A DNA stretch of 35,542 nt from SAR324 cluster bacterium (GTDB taxonomy: Bacteria; SAR324; NAC60-12). The position numbers and the translations under genes are program-made. Each line of letters opens with the position of its first letter. The first letter of the stretch is position 1. Of this stretch, positions 1 to 8,568 are shown one piece after another. The notes below the pieces were generated by a model. That model worked only from the letters and a program-made list of their open reading frames with translations, searched no databases and had not been told where the DNA came from. The stretch covers positions 1 through 35,542 of the forward strand of contig JANQHV010000050.1 in assembly GCA_028282505.1 (NCBI GenBank), given 5' to 3'.

Positions 1-1
1 A

Positions 2-937
2 GAAGCTGTTCAAACCGCTTTAGCACAACAGCAAGTCTCGGCAAACATCGATCCAGGTCTTTTGCGACAATCGGTACAAGAAGCCTTGGCGCAGCAACAG
101 GTATCTGCCAATGTCGATCCGAACTTGCTGCAACAAGCTGTTCAAACCGCTTTAGCACAACAGCAAGTATCTGCTAATATTGATTCTGGCGTTTTAGAAA
201 ACGCAATCAATCAGGCTATTTCTCAATTAAACAATATCGGCGCAAAAATAGATCCGATGGAACTTGAAAAAGCAATTAGAGAGGCGATTAAACAACAACC
301 CGTTTCAACTAAAATAGATCCGACGGAACTTGAAAAAGCAATTAAAGATGCGCTTGGAAACCAGCAAATCTCTGCAAAAGTTGATCCGGTTGAACTGAAA
401 AAGACAATCGATGAGGCCATGGCTCAAGTCTCTACTAAAATAGATCCGACGGAACTTGAAAAAGCAATCACTGATGTGATTGCTCGGGAACAGGTCAATG
501 CAAAATTCGACCAAGAAACTCTCAAATCAGCGGTCACTTCTGCAATCACCGGTTTGCAAAGCAAACTATTGGAAACGCTAAAAGAAGAATTTGCGAAGCA
601 AATCAAGGATCTTTCTCAAACTGTACAATCAGAAAGCAAACGAGATAACGAGCTTACGGCCGCAAACCTCGAAAAGCTAAGCGAAGAGATGGAAAAGGCG
701 TTTGAACAGGGGGATTATACCAAGGCGTTAGACATTGCCAGTGAAGCAATGAGAAAAACTTCTGACCCTCGGCAAGAGGCAGAGTTACATGTGAGATTTG
801 GTTCATTGTATTTGAAACTGGGAGCCTCTTTGTTTCGTAAGGCAAGTTCTTTATCCGGCGGGTTACCAGATGCCCAAAAAGCTGATGTTCAAGATAAAGC
901 AAGGGTAATAACCAACTTTCTAGATAAAGAATTATAA
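2..937 (+). CDS. 22-residue repeat protein, C-terminal part (5' end outside window)
   Basis: The reading frame is open to the left edge, so the N-terminus is missing; an internal TTG at 62 is not a credible start. About eight consecutive 22-residue units follow a pattern of hydrophobic-x-x-A-[LI]-x-x-Q-x-[VI]-[SN]-[AT]-[NK]-[IVF]-D-x-x-x-L-x-x-[AST]. They run from the edge to about base 540. The first units are nearly identical at the DNA level (bases 3-58 and 133-188), which suggests recent duplication. After the repeats comes a charged helical stretch and then a TPR-like helical end (about bases 685-930). No signal peptide can be judged. The next gene starts 67 bases downstream with a strong ribosome site, so this is probably the upstream member of the motor-like operon. 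The function is unknown; a long amphipathic-helix scaffold or filament is a guess. Confidence 0.8.
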   Translation, partial: EAVQTALAQQQVSANIDPGLLRQSVQEALAQQQVSANVDPNLLQQAVQTALAQQQVSANIDSGVLENAINQAISQLNNIGAKIDPMELEKAIREAIKQQPVSTKIDPTELEKAIKDALGNQQISAKVDPVELKKTIDEAMAQVSTKIDPTELEKAITDVIAREQVNAKFDQETLKSAVTSAITGLQSKLLETLKEEFAKQIKDLSQTVQSESKRDNELTAANLEKLSEEMEKAFEQGDYTKALDIASEAMRKTSDPRQEAELHVRFGSLYLKLGASLFRKASSLSGGLPDAQKADVQDKARVITNFLDKEL

Positions 938-1004
938 GGATGATTCGTTTCTATTTCTCAAAAAAGAAAAATATATTGTTATTAACAATTTAGAGGAGAA
1001 GTTC

Positions 1005-2519
1005 ATGAAGGTCAAAAAGTCCATTGTTTTCATGCTCTTTGGATTAATCGGGATAATGTTCTTTTTCGCAGCGCAGAGAGTCCATGCCCAGGAAACGCAA
1101 AGAACTCGCGCTGTTAGTAAAGAGGTTACTTTAAATCCCACTGCCAAAGCGACTTTGGTTGCCCTACTGAAAAGAGTGAATGTTGAGCGTCACCACATTA
1201 CCATGACCCAGCAAACAGTTTTCCAGGAAGAGTGTGCTAAATCCACCGCTCCGGGTTTTAAAAGTACAACCTGCGCCAGTTCAGACAAATGGAATATTCT
1301 ATTTGATCACTCTTATAATCTCTTAAGCATTGTAGTTCCTTCCGATACTCTAGTAAACGTCACCGAATTGGAGCAAGAAATTGGCAAAATCCCCAATATC
1401 GGATGGACCTATGGGATCGACGCCTTGGAATTGATTCGGGTCAAAGAATTCGCTACAGGAATAGAGGGAGGAGCCTCAGGAACGGGAAGCGATATGGGAC
1501 AGGATGTTGAAAAAGAAGGTGAGGAGGGTTTTTCAGTCTGGAGTTTTGTTTTGGGTTTGATGGTCGTTTTCGGCTTATTTACCTCTTTTTGGGCATGGTT
1601 CTTAAATAATATGTGGAAGAAATTTGAGCTATTTACTAAGGAAGGATTTACAGAAAGTTTATCTTCATTAACTAAAAAAATATCGGAGTTATTAGATTTT
1701 GCAAAATCCAATCTAGATACAGGGATAGGGAAAAATTTGTCAGCATTCCCTGGGCAGGCACAACCCTCTCCATTTGATCAGACTTCTGGAGCGTTGCGGG
1801 GCACTGACCGCAGGACGGCAGGACGCCATCAAAATACCTGGGAAGTCTTCAACCAGCTTGGGATCGAAGATTTATTGATTTTGACCAAAACTATGTCTTC
1901 TCCCGAAGACAGGGCAGTGTTGCTCAGTCAACTAGAAACCCATAAAGGTATTGCACTGACTGAGCAGTTTCCAAAAGAAGAGCAGCAGGAGATGGTGGCT
2001 GCGCTGGTGCAATTGAAGGAATTCACCTCCAGTGCCAACGAGTTGTTGAGAAAAACTAAGGAAAAAGTCGATCAGGGCCCCCTTCGCATTGATGGGTTTG
2101 GCAAAGCCAAAGATTATTTGAGCATTCTGGATCTGGATAGAAACCAAATTCTGTCCAGCCTGGAACCAGACAAGAAAAATGAGCTGGAGCCTTACAAAAG
2201 ATTTGAAACCAAATCTTTACTGAATAGGAATGAATACATGAAGGAATTAACACAAGATAACATACCTGAAGCCTTGATCGCAACTTGCACGGAAGAACCA
2301 GAGGAAAAAGAACTCTTGGTCAAATACATACAGTCCCAGTCTATGAACAAGAATACATCTCCCAGATTGCGACGAATCCTTCTCGAAACAGTAAAAAACG
2401 AATCTTTTTCCCGAGAAAAACTTATTTTTTACAAATTGCAGTTGGCGCATTGGTTCCGAGAAAAGAAAGAAGAGGAAAGTCAGGCAAACCATACCCAATC
2501 TGTTGAGCAAGGAGTTTAA
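1005..2519 (+). CDS. Membrane-tethered FliG-like protein
   Basis: The 504-residue protein has a signal sequence (residues 1-28, ending VHA-Q) and a periplasmic domain (29-176) with two cysteines, C77 and C90, that could pair. A transmembrane helix (177-200) precedes a linker and a cytoplasmic helical domain (about 280-485). That domain follows the FliG middle/C-terminal pattern: L-x-x-P-E-D-R-A-x-L-L-S-Q-L, then P-K-E-E-Q-Q-E-M-V, then S-I-L-D-L-D followed by I-L-S-S-L-E, then F-E-x-x-x-x-L-N-R. The flagellar EHPQ motif is replaced by SPED. The start is supported by AGAGGAG upstream of the ATG. MotA and MotB homologues follow directly, and the topology would place the FliG-like part on the same side as the MotA cytoplasmic loop. 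The FliG assignment rests on pattern reading; an unrelated armadillo-like helical domain is the main alternative. Confidence 0.6.
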   Translation: MKVKKSIVFMLFGLIGIMFFFAAQRVHAQETQRTRAVSKEVTLNPTAKATLVALLKRVNVERHHITMTQQTVFQEECAKSTAPGFKSTTCASSDKWNILFDHSYNLLSIVVPSDTLVNVTELEQEIGKIPNIGWTYGIDALELIRVKEFATGIEGGASGTGSDMGQDVEKEGEEGFSVWSFVLGLMVVFGLFTSFWAWFLNNMWKKFELFTKEGFTESLSSLTKKISELLDFAKSNLDTGIGKNLSAFPGQAQPSPFDQTSGALRGTDRRTAGRHQNTWEVFNQLGIEDLLILTKTMSSPEDRAVLLSQLETHKGIALTEQFPKEEQQEMVAALVQLKEFTSSANELLRKTKEKVDQGPLRIDGFGKAKDYLSILDLDRNQILSSLEPDKKNELEPYKRFETKSLLNRNEYMKELTQDNIPEALIATCTEEPEEKELLVKYIQSQSMNKNTSPRLRRILLETVKNESFSREKLIFYKLQLAHWFREKKEEESQANHTQSVEQGV

Positions 2520-2524
2520 ACACT

Positions 2525-3490
2525 ATGCAAAAAAAAATGAGTAACGTTTACATTGGAATCCTCATTATTTTTATTTGTTTTTTCATTACTCTGTACTCGG
2601 ACCAAATTAGGGGTTCGATAGAAAACACGTTTGGTCTCTCTCAGATGATCCCAAATGCACTTTTGCCCATCTGGAATATACTTGATTTTGCCGCCGTGGT
2701 TTTCGTCGTGGGAGGAACCATTGGCAGCACCATTGCAGGTTTTCCTCTCAAGATGGTCTGGAAAGCCTTTCGCTATCTGTTCAAATATGTTTTGCCTGTC
2801 AAATTCAGCAAAGACATCCATGGAGTCAACACGAACTTTAATAAGGAGAAGTATCAAATACACCAGATAGCTTTTGACCTGGCCAAAAAACGTCACAAGC
2901 GTGAATCAATTCAGGCGGATATCACTTATTTTCGATCATCATTCGAACTTTCTCCGATGTGCGAAAGTGTTTTACTGGAGTGGCTCTCAGTTTATCTGAT
3001 TGACGGGGACAGTGAGCCTGCCAAAGAAAAGATCGAGGAGATGATTGGAGCAGAGATTGCTCACATCGAAGCACGAGCCAATGAAGATTTAGAGGTGCTG
3101 GAGTTCATGACTCAGGCTTCTCCAGCGTTTGGGATTGCCGGGACTGTGACTGGTTTGGTTTTGTTATTACGCTCTGATGTGATGGACATCGGCGCAATCG
3201 AAACCCTGGTTCAGCCTATGTCAATCGCTCTGCTGACCACTCTTTACGGCGTAATGCTTTCCAATGTCTTGTTCAATCCAGCTTTAGCCAAACGGACTCA
3301 GTTAAAAGCAGCAGTGACCCATTCACTGGCCATGATGCGAGATACGTTGATTTATCTCAAAGAGAGAAGACACCCCAACGACATATCCGATTTATTGTTA
3401 GGGTATTTACCCGCTGACTTGCAAGCTAAGCGCAAGGCAGAGGTAGATGTCGATGTGGTCAAGCAGTACAGCAGCATTTTTAGCTCCTGA
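2525..3490 (+). CDS. MotA-family stator / proton channel subunit
   Basis: The 321-residue protein has the full MotA architecture: TM1 at about 8-25; TM2 at 52-70 with the family signature VVGGTIGSTIAGFPLK; a large cytoplasmic loop (75-195); TM3 at 199-217 containing ASPAFGIAGTVTGL, where P200 corresponds to the essential TM3 proline of MotA; and TM4 at 231-252 with ALLTTLYGVMLSN. It is closer to MotA than to ExbB/TolQ because TM2 and the loop follow the MotA layout. MotA pentamers surround MotB dimers and convert ion flow into rotation. AAGGAG lies 10 bases before the ATG, inside the end of the preceding gene, so translation is probably coupled. There are no other flagellar genes nearby, so a role outside the flagellum is likely. 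Confidence 0.92.
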   Translation: MQKKMSNVYIGILIIFICFFITLYSDQIRGSIENTFGLSQMIPNALLPIWNILDFAAVVFVVGGTIGSTIAGFPLKMVWKAFRYLFKYVLPVKFSKDIHGVNTNFNKEKYQIHQIAFDLAKKRHKRESIQADITYFRSSFELSPMCESVLLEWLSVYLIDGDSEPAKEKIEEMIGAEIAHIEARANEDLEVLEFMTQASPAFGIAGTVTGLVLLLRSDVMDIGAIETLVQPMSIALLTTLYGVMLSNVLFNPALAKRTQLKAAVTHSLAMMRDTLIYLKERRHPNDISDLLLGYLPADLQAKRKAEVDVDVVKQYSSIFSS

Positions 3491-3537
3491 AATGTCAGCA
3501 TTGACTCATCAAATCATTATTTACATTAAGGTAAACG

Positions 3538-5715
3538 ATGCCAGTACCGATTCCAGAAGTTAAAAAATTCAAAACTTCCGTTTGGATCTTTACATTTGCA
3601 GATTTATTGATGCTCTTGTTCTGTTTTTTTGCGTTAATCGTGCTTTTGAAACCACCTCAGCGGACAGTGAATCTAAGCATCGCATCGAGCAATCCTCCAT
3701 TTCAGAATCAAGAGTACCTTGAGACGAAGGTAAAAATAAAAAAAAATGGAGAAAGCAGGGAAGCACTCATAAAACACCTTGTTGGGGTCGATGTGCAAGA
3801 AGGTTCTGATCCACAACAAAAAACAGAAGTGGTGATTCAAGCCTCAATCGATTCGGAAGCCAAAAAACCATTGGAAGTGTATTATGAGGTTTATAACACT
3901 GCCACCGCCTCATCACAAAGCGGCAAGGATTTTAACTTGCTTGATCAAGGGCCGATTAAAATCAATGTCGGTCAAACCAAAGGAACTGCTCGCATCCAAA
4001 TCGAGAGCGACAGCTATGATGAAGTTGAAGAAACGTTGTTGGTTTCTATGACCAAAGTAACTAACGCAAAACCTGGAGATGCCAACAAGTTAAAAATCAA
4101 TATCGTTGATGATGATCCACCTCCTCAGTTGAATCTGAAATTAACTTCCAAAGAGATTGGGCCAGGAGAGACAGCTGTGCTGGAAGGCCGATTGAGCCAG
4201 CTCAGTGAGCAGGACATCGAAGTTCCTATTACGTTGCTGGGTACCGCCAAACCAGACCAGGATTTCACCATCTCCCAAAACAAGCTCATCTTCAGGCCCG
4301 GAACCCTGCAAAACTCCATCAACTTTCACATTAACGAACAGATTCAAGGATTGCCCAAGCGAATCAATATCCAAATTGAGGGAACAGATACTGCTCGTTT
4401 GAGCCCACCCTTCAACCAGACAATCGTGATCGTCGAAAAAAGCAAACCTCAATTTGTGAACCTGGAACTGGAACGGGTGCAAAAACCTTCCCAAGTGATC
4501 AGGAAAAACAAGGATAACACGGAAATCTTAGTGAGAGAAGGGGTTGGCACCATCAGCTTTCGGGCTACCATCAGCGCAGCTCTGACTAGGCGTTTACTGG
4601 TACCATTTAAAGTTTATGATCCCAAACAGACCTTTCCTGATTATGAACTAAAAAAACGGTTTCTAACAATACCACCGGGGCGAACCTCAGCCAGTGAAAC
4701 AATTCGGATTATTGATGATCAATACCAGGAACCGGATGATGAAATCGTCATTCAAATGGAGCAGGTAGAGGGTGTGCAAAAAGGGAAAAAAACTTCCTTG
4801 AAAATCACTATTCAGGATAATGACCGGCCCCCAACGTTGGATTTGAAACTTTCTCCACGGGAAGTCAATCCCGGCGAAGCAGTCGTCTTGACAGCCTCTT
4901 TGTCTCCGCGCAGTCTGAAAGAAGTCAAACTGCCCGTCCTGTTGAAAGGGATCGGAGATATTAATATTAATGAAGTTTTTAAAACTTTTAACAAAGAACT
5001 TCATTTTCCACCGGGAGTCGAAGAAACCAAACTTGTGTTTGAAGTGAAGCCGACAGTAGAGCAACTGCCGAAAAAGGTGACTTTTGGCGTTACTCCGACA
5101 AACCTTGTACAAAGGTTTTCTTTTGAAGAAAGCATTTTGATCAGAGAAGCAGTAGAATATAAAAACTGTGATGTGTTGAAGAACTACATGGACGACAACC
5201 GGGGGGTATTTGATAAGTTTCTGTTGCATCAGGACAAAACCCGTTGCCGGATCTCGCTTCCTTCAGATTTATCCTTCATGACTGGCACTGCGAAAATCAA
5301 TGATCAGGGGGGATTACTGGAAGCTATCAAAAAATTGGCCTCCACCATCAAGACATTCTATCCTCGCGACCACATCATCGTGGCCGGTCACACAGATCAA
5401 CAGGCTTTTAGGGGCAATGATGTTGAAAAAGGGATATATCGAGAGTGTCGTTCCCAAGGACAAGAATCAAAATTGTGCAACAACTGGGAACTCAGTTCTA
5501 TGCGGGCTGCTGTGGTTGCTGTTTTGCTCTTGAAAGAACAAATTCCTAAAACAAAAGTTGCTATAGAAAGTCACGCCGATAATCAACCGAGTCCTTTAGA
5601 CCCAAAATGGCAAAGAGCAGATCAAGCATTGCATCGCCGGGTGGAGATCATGTTGGTGGACCCCCCCGGACAGAAACAAAAACCCAGGTTATTGTTTGCC
5701 CCTCAATTGGAATAA
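3538..5715 (+). CDS. MotB-like stator subunit with Calx-beta-like domains and OmpA end
   Basis: This 725-residue protein is more than twice the usual MotB length. Residues 15-38 form one transmembrane helix with F-A-D-L-L-M-L-L-F-C-F-F, where D22 matches the ion-binding aspartate of MotB. Residues about 70-540 contain four immunoglobulin-like units. Units 1 and 3 are recognisable Calx-beta domains: E-V-E-E-T-L ending I-V-D-D-D-P near residue 188, and I-I-D-D-Q-Y-Q-E-P-D-D-E near 390 ending I-Q-D-N-D. Units 2 and 4 are divergent and share the opening L-x-L-K-L-[TS]-x-[KR]-E-[IV]-x-P-G-E. Residues about 565-705 are an OmpA-like peptidoglycan-binding domain, with GHTD at 617-620 and HRRVEI near 699. 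AAGG precedes the ATG. The stator thus has a long, possibly calcium-binding spacer between membrane and cell wall. Confidence 0.88.
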   Translation: MPVPIPEVKKFKTSVWIFTFADLLMLLFCFFALIVLLKPPQRTVNLSIASSNPPFQNQEYLETKVKIKKNGESREALIKHLVGVDVQEGSDPQQKTEVVIQASIDSEAKKPLEVYYEVYNTATASSQSGKDFNLLDQGPIKINVGQTKGTARIQIESDSYDEVEETLLVSMTKVTNAKPGDANKLKINIVDDDPPPQLNLKLTSKEIGPGETAVLEGRLSQLSEQDIEVPITLLGTAKPDQDFTISQNKLIFRPGTLQNSINFHINEQIQGLPKRINIQIEGTDTARLSPPFNQTIVIVEKSKPQFVNLELERVQKPSQVIRKNKDNTEILVREGVGTISFRATISAALTRRLLVPFKVYDPKQTFPDYELKKRFLTIPPGRTSASETIRIIDDQYQEPDDEIVIQMEQVEGVQKGKKTSLKITIQDNDRPPTLDLKLSPREVNPGEAVVLTASLSPRSLKEVKLPVLLKGIGDININEVFKTFNKELHFPPGVEETKLVFEVKPTVEQLPKKVTFGVTPTNLVQRFSFEESILIREAVEYKNCDVLKNYMDDNRGVFDKFLLHQDKTRCRISLPSDLSFMTGTAKINDQGGLLEAIKKLASTIKTFYPRDHIIVAGHTDQQAFRGNDVEKGIYRECRSQGQESKLCNNWELSSMRAAVVAVLLLKEQIPKTKVAIESHADNQPSPLDPKWQRADQALHRRVEIMLVDPPGQKQKPRLLFAPQLE

Positions 5716-5822
5716 AAAACCTCACCGGTCCATCAACTAGCGCAGCGAAGCAAACCTCCTTGTCTCCTTTTTGAAAATAACCTGCTTTAACGAACGATGT
5801 ATTTTTCCACGGATAGAGAATA

Positions 5823-8507
5823 ATGAAACCAATTTATTGGAAAATTAGTCATTTGCTCATGATCTGGATCATTCTGGCGGGATGCGCATTTCGAGTTTCT
5901 AAATCAGATGGAACCGTTCAGCCGCGTTGGGCCTGGGAGGACACAATAGATATTGTTAGAGAAAAAGAGCCTAACCTCGTTATTGAAACCAAAGTCGCTT
6001 CAACGGTTTTGGAATTCATTGTTCAACAAAAGTACTCTGAAGCGATCAAAGAAGCACCATTGGAGTTTCCTCTAACTGATTCTCAGCTGGAAAACTCTGA
6101 AGACGAAAAAAAGGACACAAACAAAAGATCTCTTAACGATTCTGATAAAATGTTGCATCTGGCACAACGGGCTATGTTGTTTCACCTCGCCGGAGATAAC
6201 GGTGATTATCGAGACCACCCAGTAGAACAATGTGAACAGAAGGCAACAGATAAAAACAGTAGCAACTACAGCCTTTGCCTGCTGGACAAGGCAAAATTGG
6301 CTTCTAAAAAGAATAATGAGAGACAGGAAAAATCAAGGAGAGCTGAGAACGATGATCCTTCTCTATACCGTCCCGTCGCGATTGAAAAAAACATGATCCA
6401 TATTCTCAGTGCACTGCATTACGCAAATCTTCAGAATCAGGAACAGGCTTTGGAGGAGCTTGGGGAGGTCCGGAAAGAGCTTAAAGCTTATCATAAAAAT
6501 TATTATAAAGATAAAGAGGTAAAATATAGTATTGATGAAAACAATTTGGAAGATATTAGGTTTCAACTGGCATTCCTCACAAACGGCAATGATATTCAAT
6601 TCAAAGATATTAAATGCTCTTGCTCGAAAAATGGTTTCGATGAAAAAATTGAGCCAATTTTAAGTCAAATAAAAGACGAGAAATTACGAAAACGGGCTGA
6701 GGATCTTCTATATGATCATGCCTTACGACCAACATATAAACCTCTCAGCTTTCGATTAACTCCTCAAGTTAGGGAAAAACTAAAGCGCGATTACGGGGAT
6801 AAATTGATTGATCAAATCCGCGAATTACAAACATGGGAAGACATCTTGGAGAATGTGGGGACTAATACAGTCGGGATAGGTCGAAAAATAACTCAGAACG
6901 TTCAGGTCACCTTGGATGAAACAGTCACTAAATTTATCAATTTATTTTTTCAACTCAAACCCGATTCCGTCACGGACTTTCTCGAAACCATTGAGCCGAT
7001 TTTAGCTTACCTTGAGATTGATATAAATCAGTTGGGACAAGCTAAAAAATTGCTTGTCAAAAAGTTGTGGCCAATGCTGAAGCAAGGTAATTTGTCTCCG
7101 GAAAAATTAAAAAAAATCCTGATGGAAATTCGGGAAGAACTCCGTACCAACCCTGAGTTTGATAAAAAAATAGAAAACGACATAACAAACAATAGTAAAG
7201 ATGCGACAAACGATCAGCCAAAGAAGCAAACACTTTATACTTTTGAAGAGTTTTTTGAGGACATTGAACCAATTTTGGTTCTTTTAAAAGATGATGAAAA
7301 AACAAAAAAAGCCGTGGAACAACTGCTGCAAGATCATTTGTGGCCAATGATTGATAGCGCCAGTTTGAATGTACAACAGTTGGAGCAAATTAAAATAAGC
7401 GTTGAGGAAATAATCAATCGTAAATTCAAGCAAGCAAAAAATTTTTATTACTCCCAAGAGGATGACTTCGCCGATGCATTGATGAGCATTGCTGGAATAG
7501 GATTTAAAAAAGAGACTTTACAGGATTTCATCGATTTATCAATGGAAGGAGTCTATAAATACGATGCATTCTCTGAATACTTAAAGGGAATCATGTATGA
7601 GTGGCAGGGAGATGACTGTCAGAATGGGAAAGAGAAAAACAATCTCTGTAAAGCATCGAACTCATATCAACTGGCTTTGTTAGCTTATAACCGTGCTTGC
7701 GTTGAATATTCTTTCTATGACAAGTATTTCGACACGCCTATTCCCCAACAATTATTGATTGATCGGGATCGTTTGATCAACAAAATAGATGCTAAAGAAA
7801 ATTCAACACTCAAACAAGCCTTAAAGTCTTTCTCCAACCATCCTTGCGGATTAAAGAATGAGAAAAATACGGAACAGAAAACACATGGAGAGTTGATCAC
7901 GATCAGCTTCAATGGTTTGTTTCCTAAAAAAACGCTTTACGCCCGTAACGTGAAAGATTTTGCTCGCTTTGCTAGACGTCCCAATCACATCGCTCATACA
8001 TTTGTCGAAGCAAGCTGGCAGGGAAACGAAAACAATAACTACTCTCAACGAGAAAAACAAAATTTTGTTAAAAAGATGGAGCTTGTGGAGAAACTGAGTG
8101 AAATCGCTAATACGAATTTGGATAATTATAATGACGTCAATGGGATTAGAACTGAAGAAGGTATTGACTTACTAGTGAAAATAACTGGAATCAAGGAAGG
8201 TAATACCACTTTTGTTAAAAAGACAGCTACCAATCTTGGTAAAAGCATCTTTATGTGGTTTTTCACCGATGACGAGAAAAAAAGTAAACTAAACTTAGAT
8301 TCCTGGAGCTTGTTGCCCGATCAGATTCTCATCTCCCGTCAGAGTTTGCCAGCTGGGGATTATGAGGTAACTGTCTATTACTATTCAAAAAATCGTGTGA
8401 TTTTGGGACAGCAAACCCATGCTGAGGTTGTCACAATTGAGGCTGGAAAAAAAGTGTTTTTGTTCAGCCATTTTGCTCATCGGCCTGATTTACAACTTTC
8501 TGAATAA
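5823..8507 (+). CDS. Large outer-membrane-type lipoprotein with helical repeats and COG3014-like end
   Basis: The 894-residue protein has a lipoprotein signal ending L-A-G-C (C21); the following residues A-F give no obvious inner-membrane retention signal. Helical repeats of the form F-x-[ED]-x-I-E-P-I-L begin near residues 272, 385 and 476. A TPR-like segment (D-A-F-S-E-Y-L-K-G-I, near 580) leads to a C-terminal region beginning H-G-E-L-I-T-I-S-F-N-G-L-F-P near 688. That region ends with D-S-W-x-L-L-P-D-Q-I and P-A-G-D-Y-E-V-T-V. This layout resembles the uncharacterised COG3014 lipoprotein family. The protein is paralogous to the one at 11271-13889 and differs by short insertions, one of about 15 residues beside the TPR helix. 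It lies 107 bases after the MotB-like gene on the same strand. The function is unknown; an outer-membrane partner of the stator is inferred from context. Confidence 0.8.
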   Translation: MKPIYWKISHLLMIWIILAGCAFRVSKSDGTVQPRWAWEDTIDIVREKEPNLVIETKVASTVLEFIVQQKYSEAIKEAPLEFPLTDSQLENSEDEKKDTNKRSLNDSDKMLHLAQRAMLFHLAGDNGDYRDHPVEQCEQKATDKNSSNYSLCLLDKAKLASKKNNERQEKSRRAENDDPSLYRPVAIEKNMIHILSALHYANLQNQEQALEELGEVRKELKAYHKNYYKDKEVKYSIDENNLEDIRFQLAFLTNGNDIQFKDIKCSCSKNGFDEKIEPILSQIKDEKLRKRAEDLLYDHALRPTYKPLSFRLTPQVREKLKRDYGDKLIDQIRELQTWEDILENVGTNTVGIGRKITQNVQVTLDETVTKFINLFFQLKPDSVTDFLETIEPILAYLEIDINQLGQAKKLLVKKLWPMLKQGNLSPEKLKKILMEIREELRTNPEFDKKIENDITNNSKDATNDQPKKQTLYTFEEFFEDIEPILVLLKDDEKTKKAVEQLLQDHLWPMIDSASLNVQQLEQIKISVEEIINRKFKQAKNFYYSQEDDFADALMSIAGIGFKKETLQDFIDLSMEGVYKYDAFSEYLKGIMYEWQGDDCQNGKEKNNLCKASNSYQLALLAYNRACVEYSFYDKYFDTPIPQQLLIDRDRLINKIDAKENSTLKQALKSFSNHPCGLKNEKNTEQKTHGELITISFNGLFPKKTLYARNVKDFARFARRPNHIAHTFVEASWQGNENNNYSQREKQNFVKKMELVEKLSEIANTNLDNYNDVNGIRTEEGIDLLVKITGIKEGNTTFVKKTATNLGKSIFMWFFTDDEKKSKLNLDSWSLLPDQILISRQSLPAGDYEVTVYYYSKNRVILGQQTHAEVVTIEAGKKVFLFSHFAHRPDLQLSE

Positions 8508-8540
8508 TTTCTAACTGGCATAGTCAAAGCCCCAAACATG

Positions 8541-8565
8541 CGACAGAGTCACAAAGGACTTAGAA
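8541..8565. repeat. Short repeat copy 1 (AGAGTCACA motif)
   Basis: The segment contains AGAGTCACAAAGGACTTAGAA and closely resembles 10551-10574, which has AGAGTCACAGAGAACTAGAA. The two copies lie just before and just after the barrel gene. Part of copy 1 also supplies the ribosome binding site of that gene. Confidence 0.5.
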
Positions 8566-8568
8566 AAA

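Noticed and set aside
2-540. CRISPR array
   Set aside because: The repeats are in-frame coding units of about 66 bases with no unique spacers between them.
223-606. Minus-strand ORFs across the 22-residue repeats
   Set aside because: They are antisense shadows of the repeat codons, with periodic composition and no ribosome sites.
1845-2500. MgtE N-terminal domain instead of FliG-like domain
   Set aside because: The two share a related helical fold, but the order of segments and the MotA neighbour fit FliG better; a profile search would settle it.
2525-5715. Zorya-type anti-phage system (ZorA/ZorB are MotA/MotB-like)
   Set aside because: The MotA here lacks the long cytoplasmic tail of ZorA, the MotB has Calx-beta-like domains, and no ZorC, ZorD or ZorE-like gene is present.
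2525-5715. Ordinary flagellar motor operon
   Set aside because: There are no other flagellar or chemotaxis genes in the window, and the MotB is more than twice the usual length.
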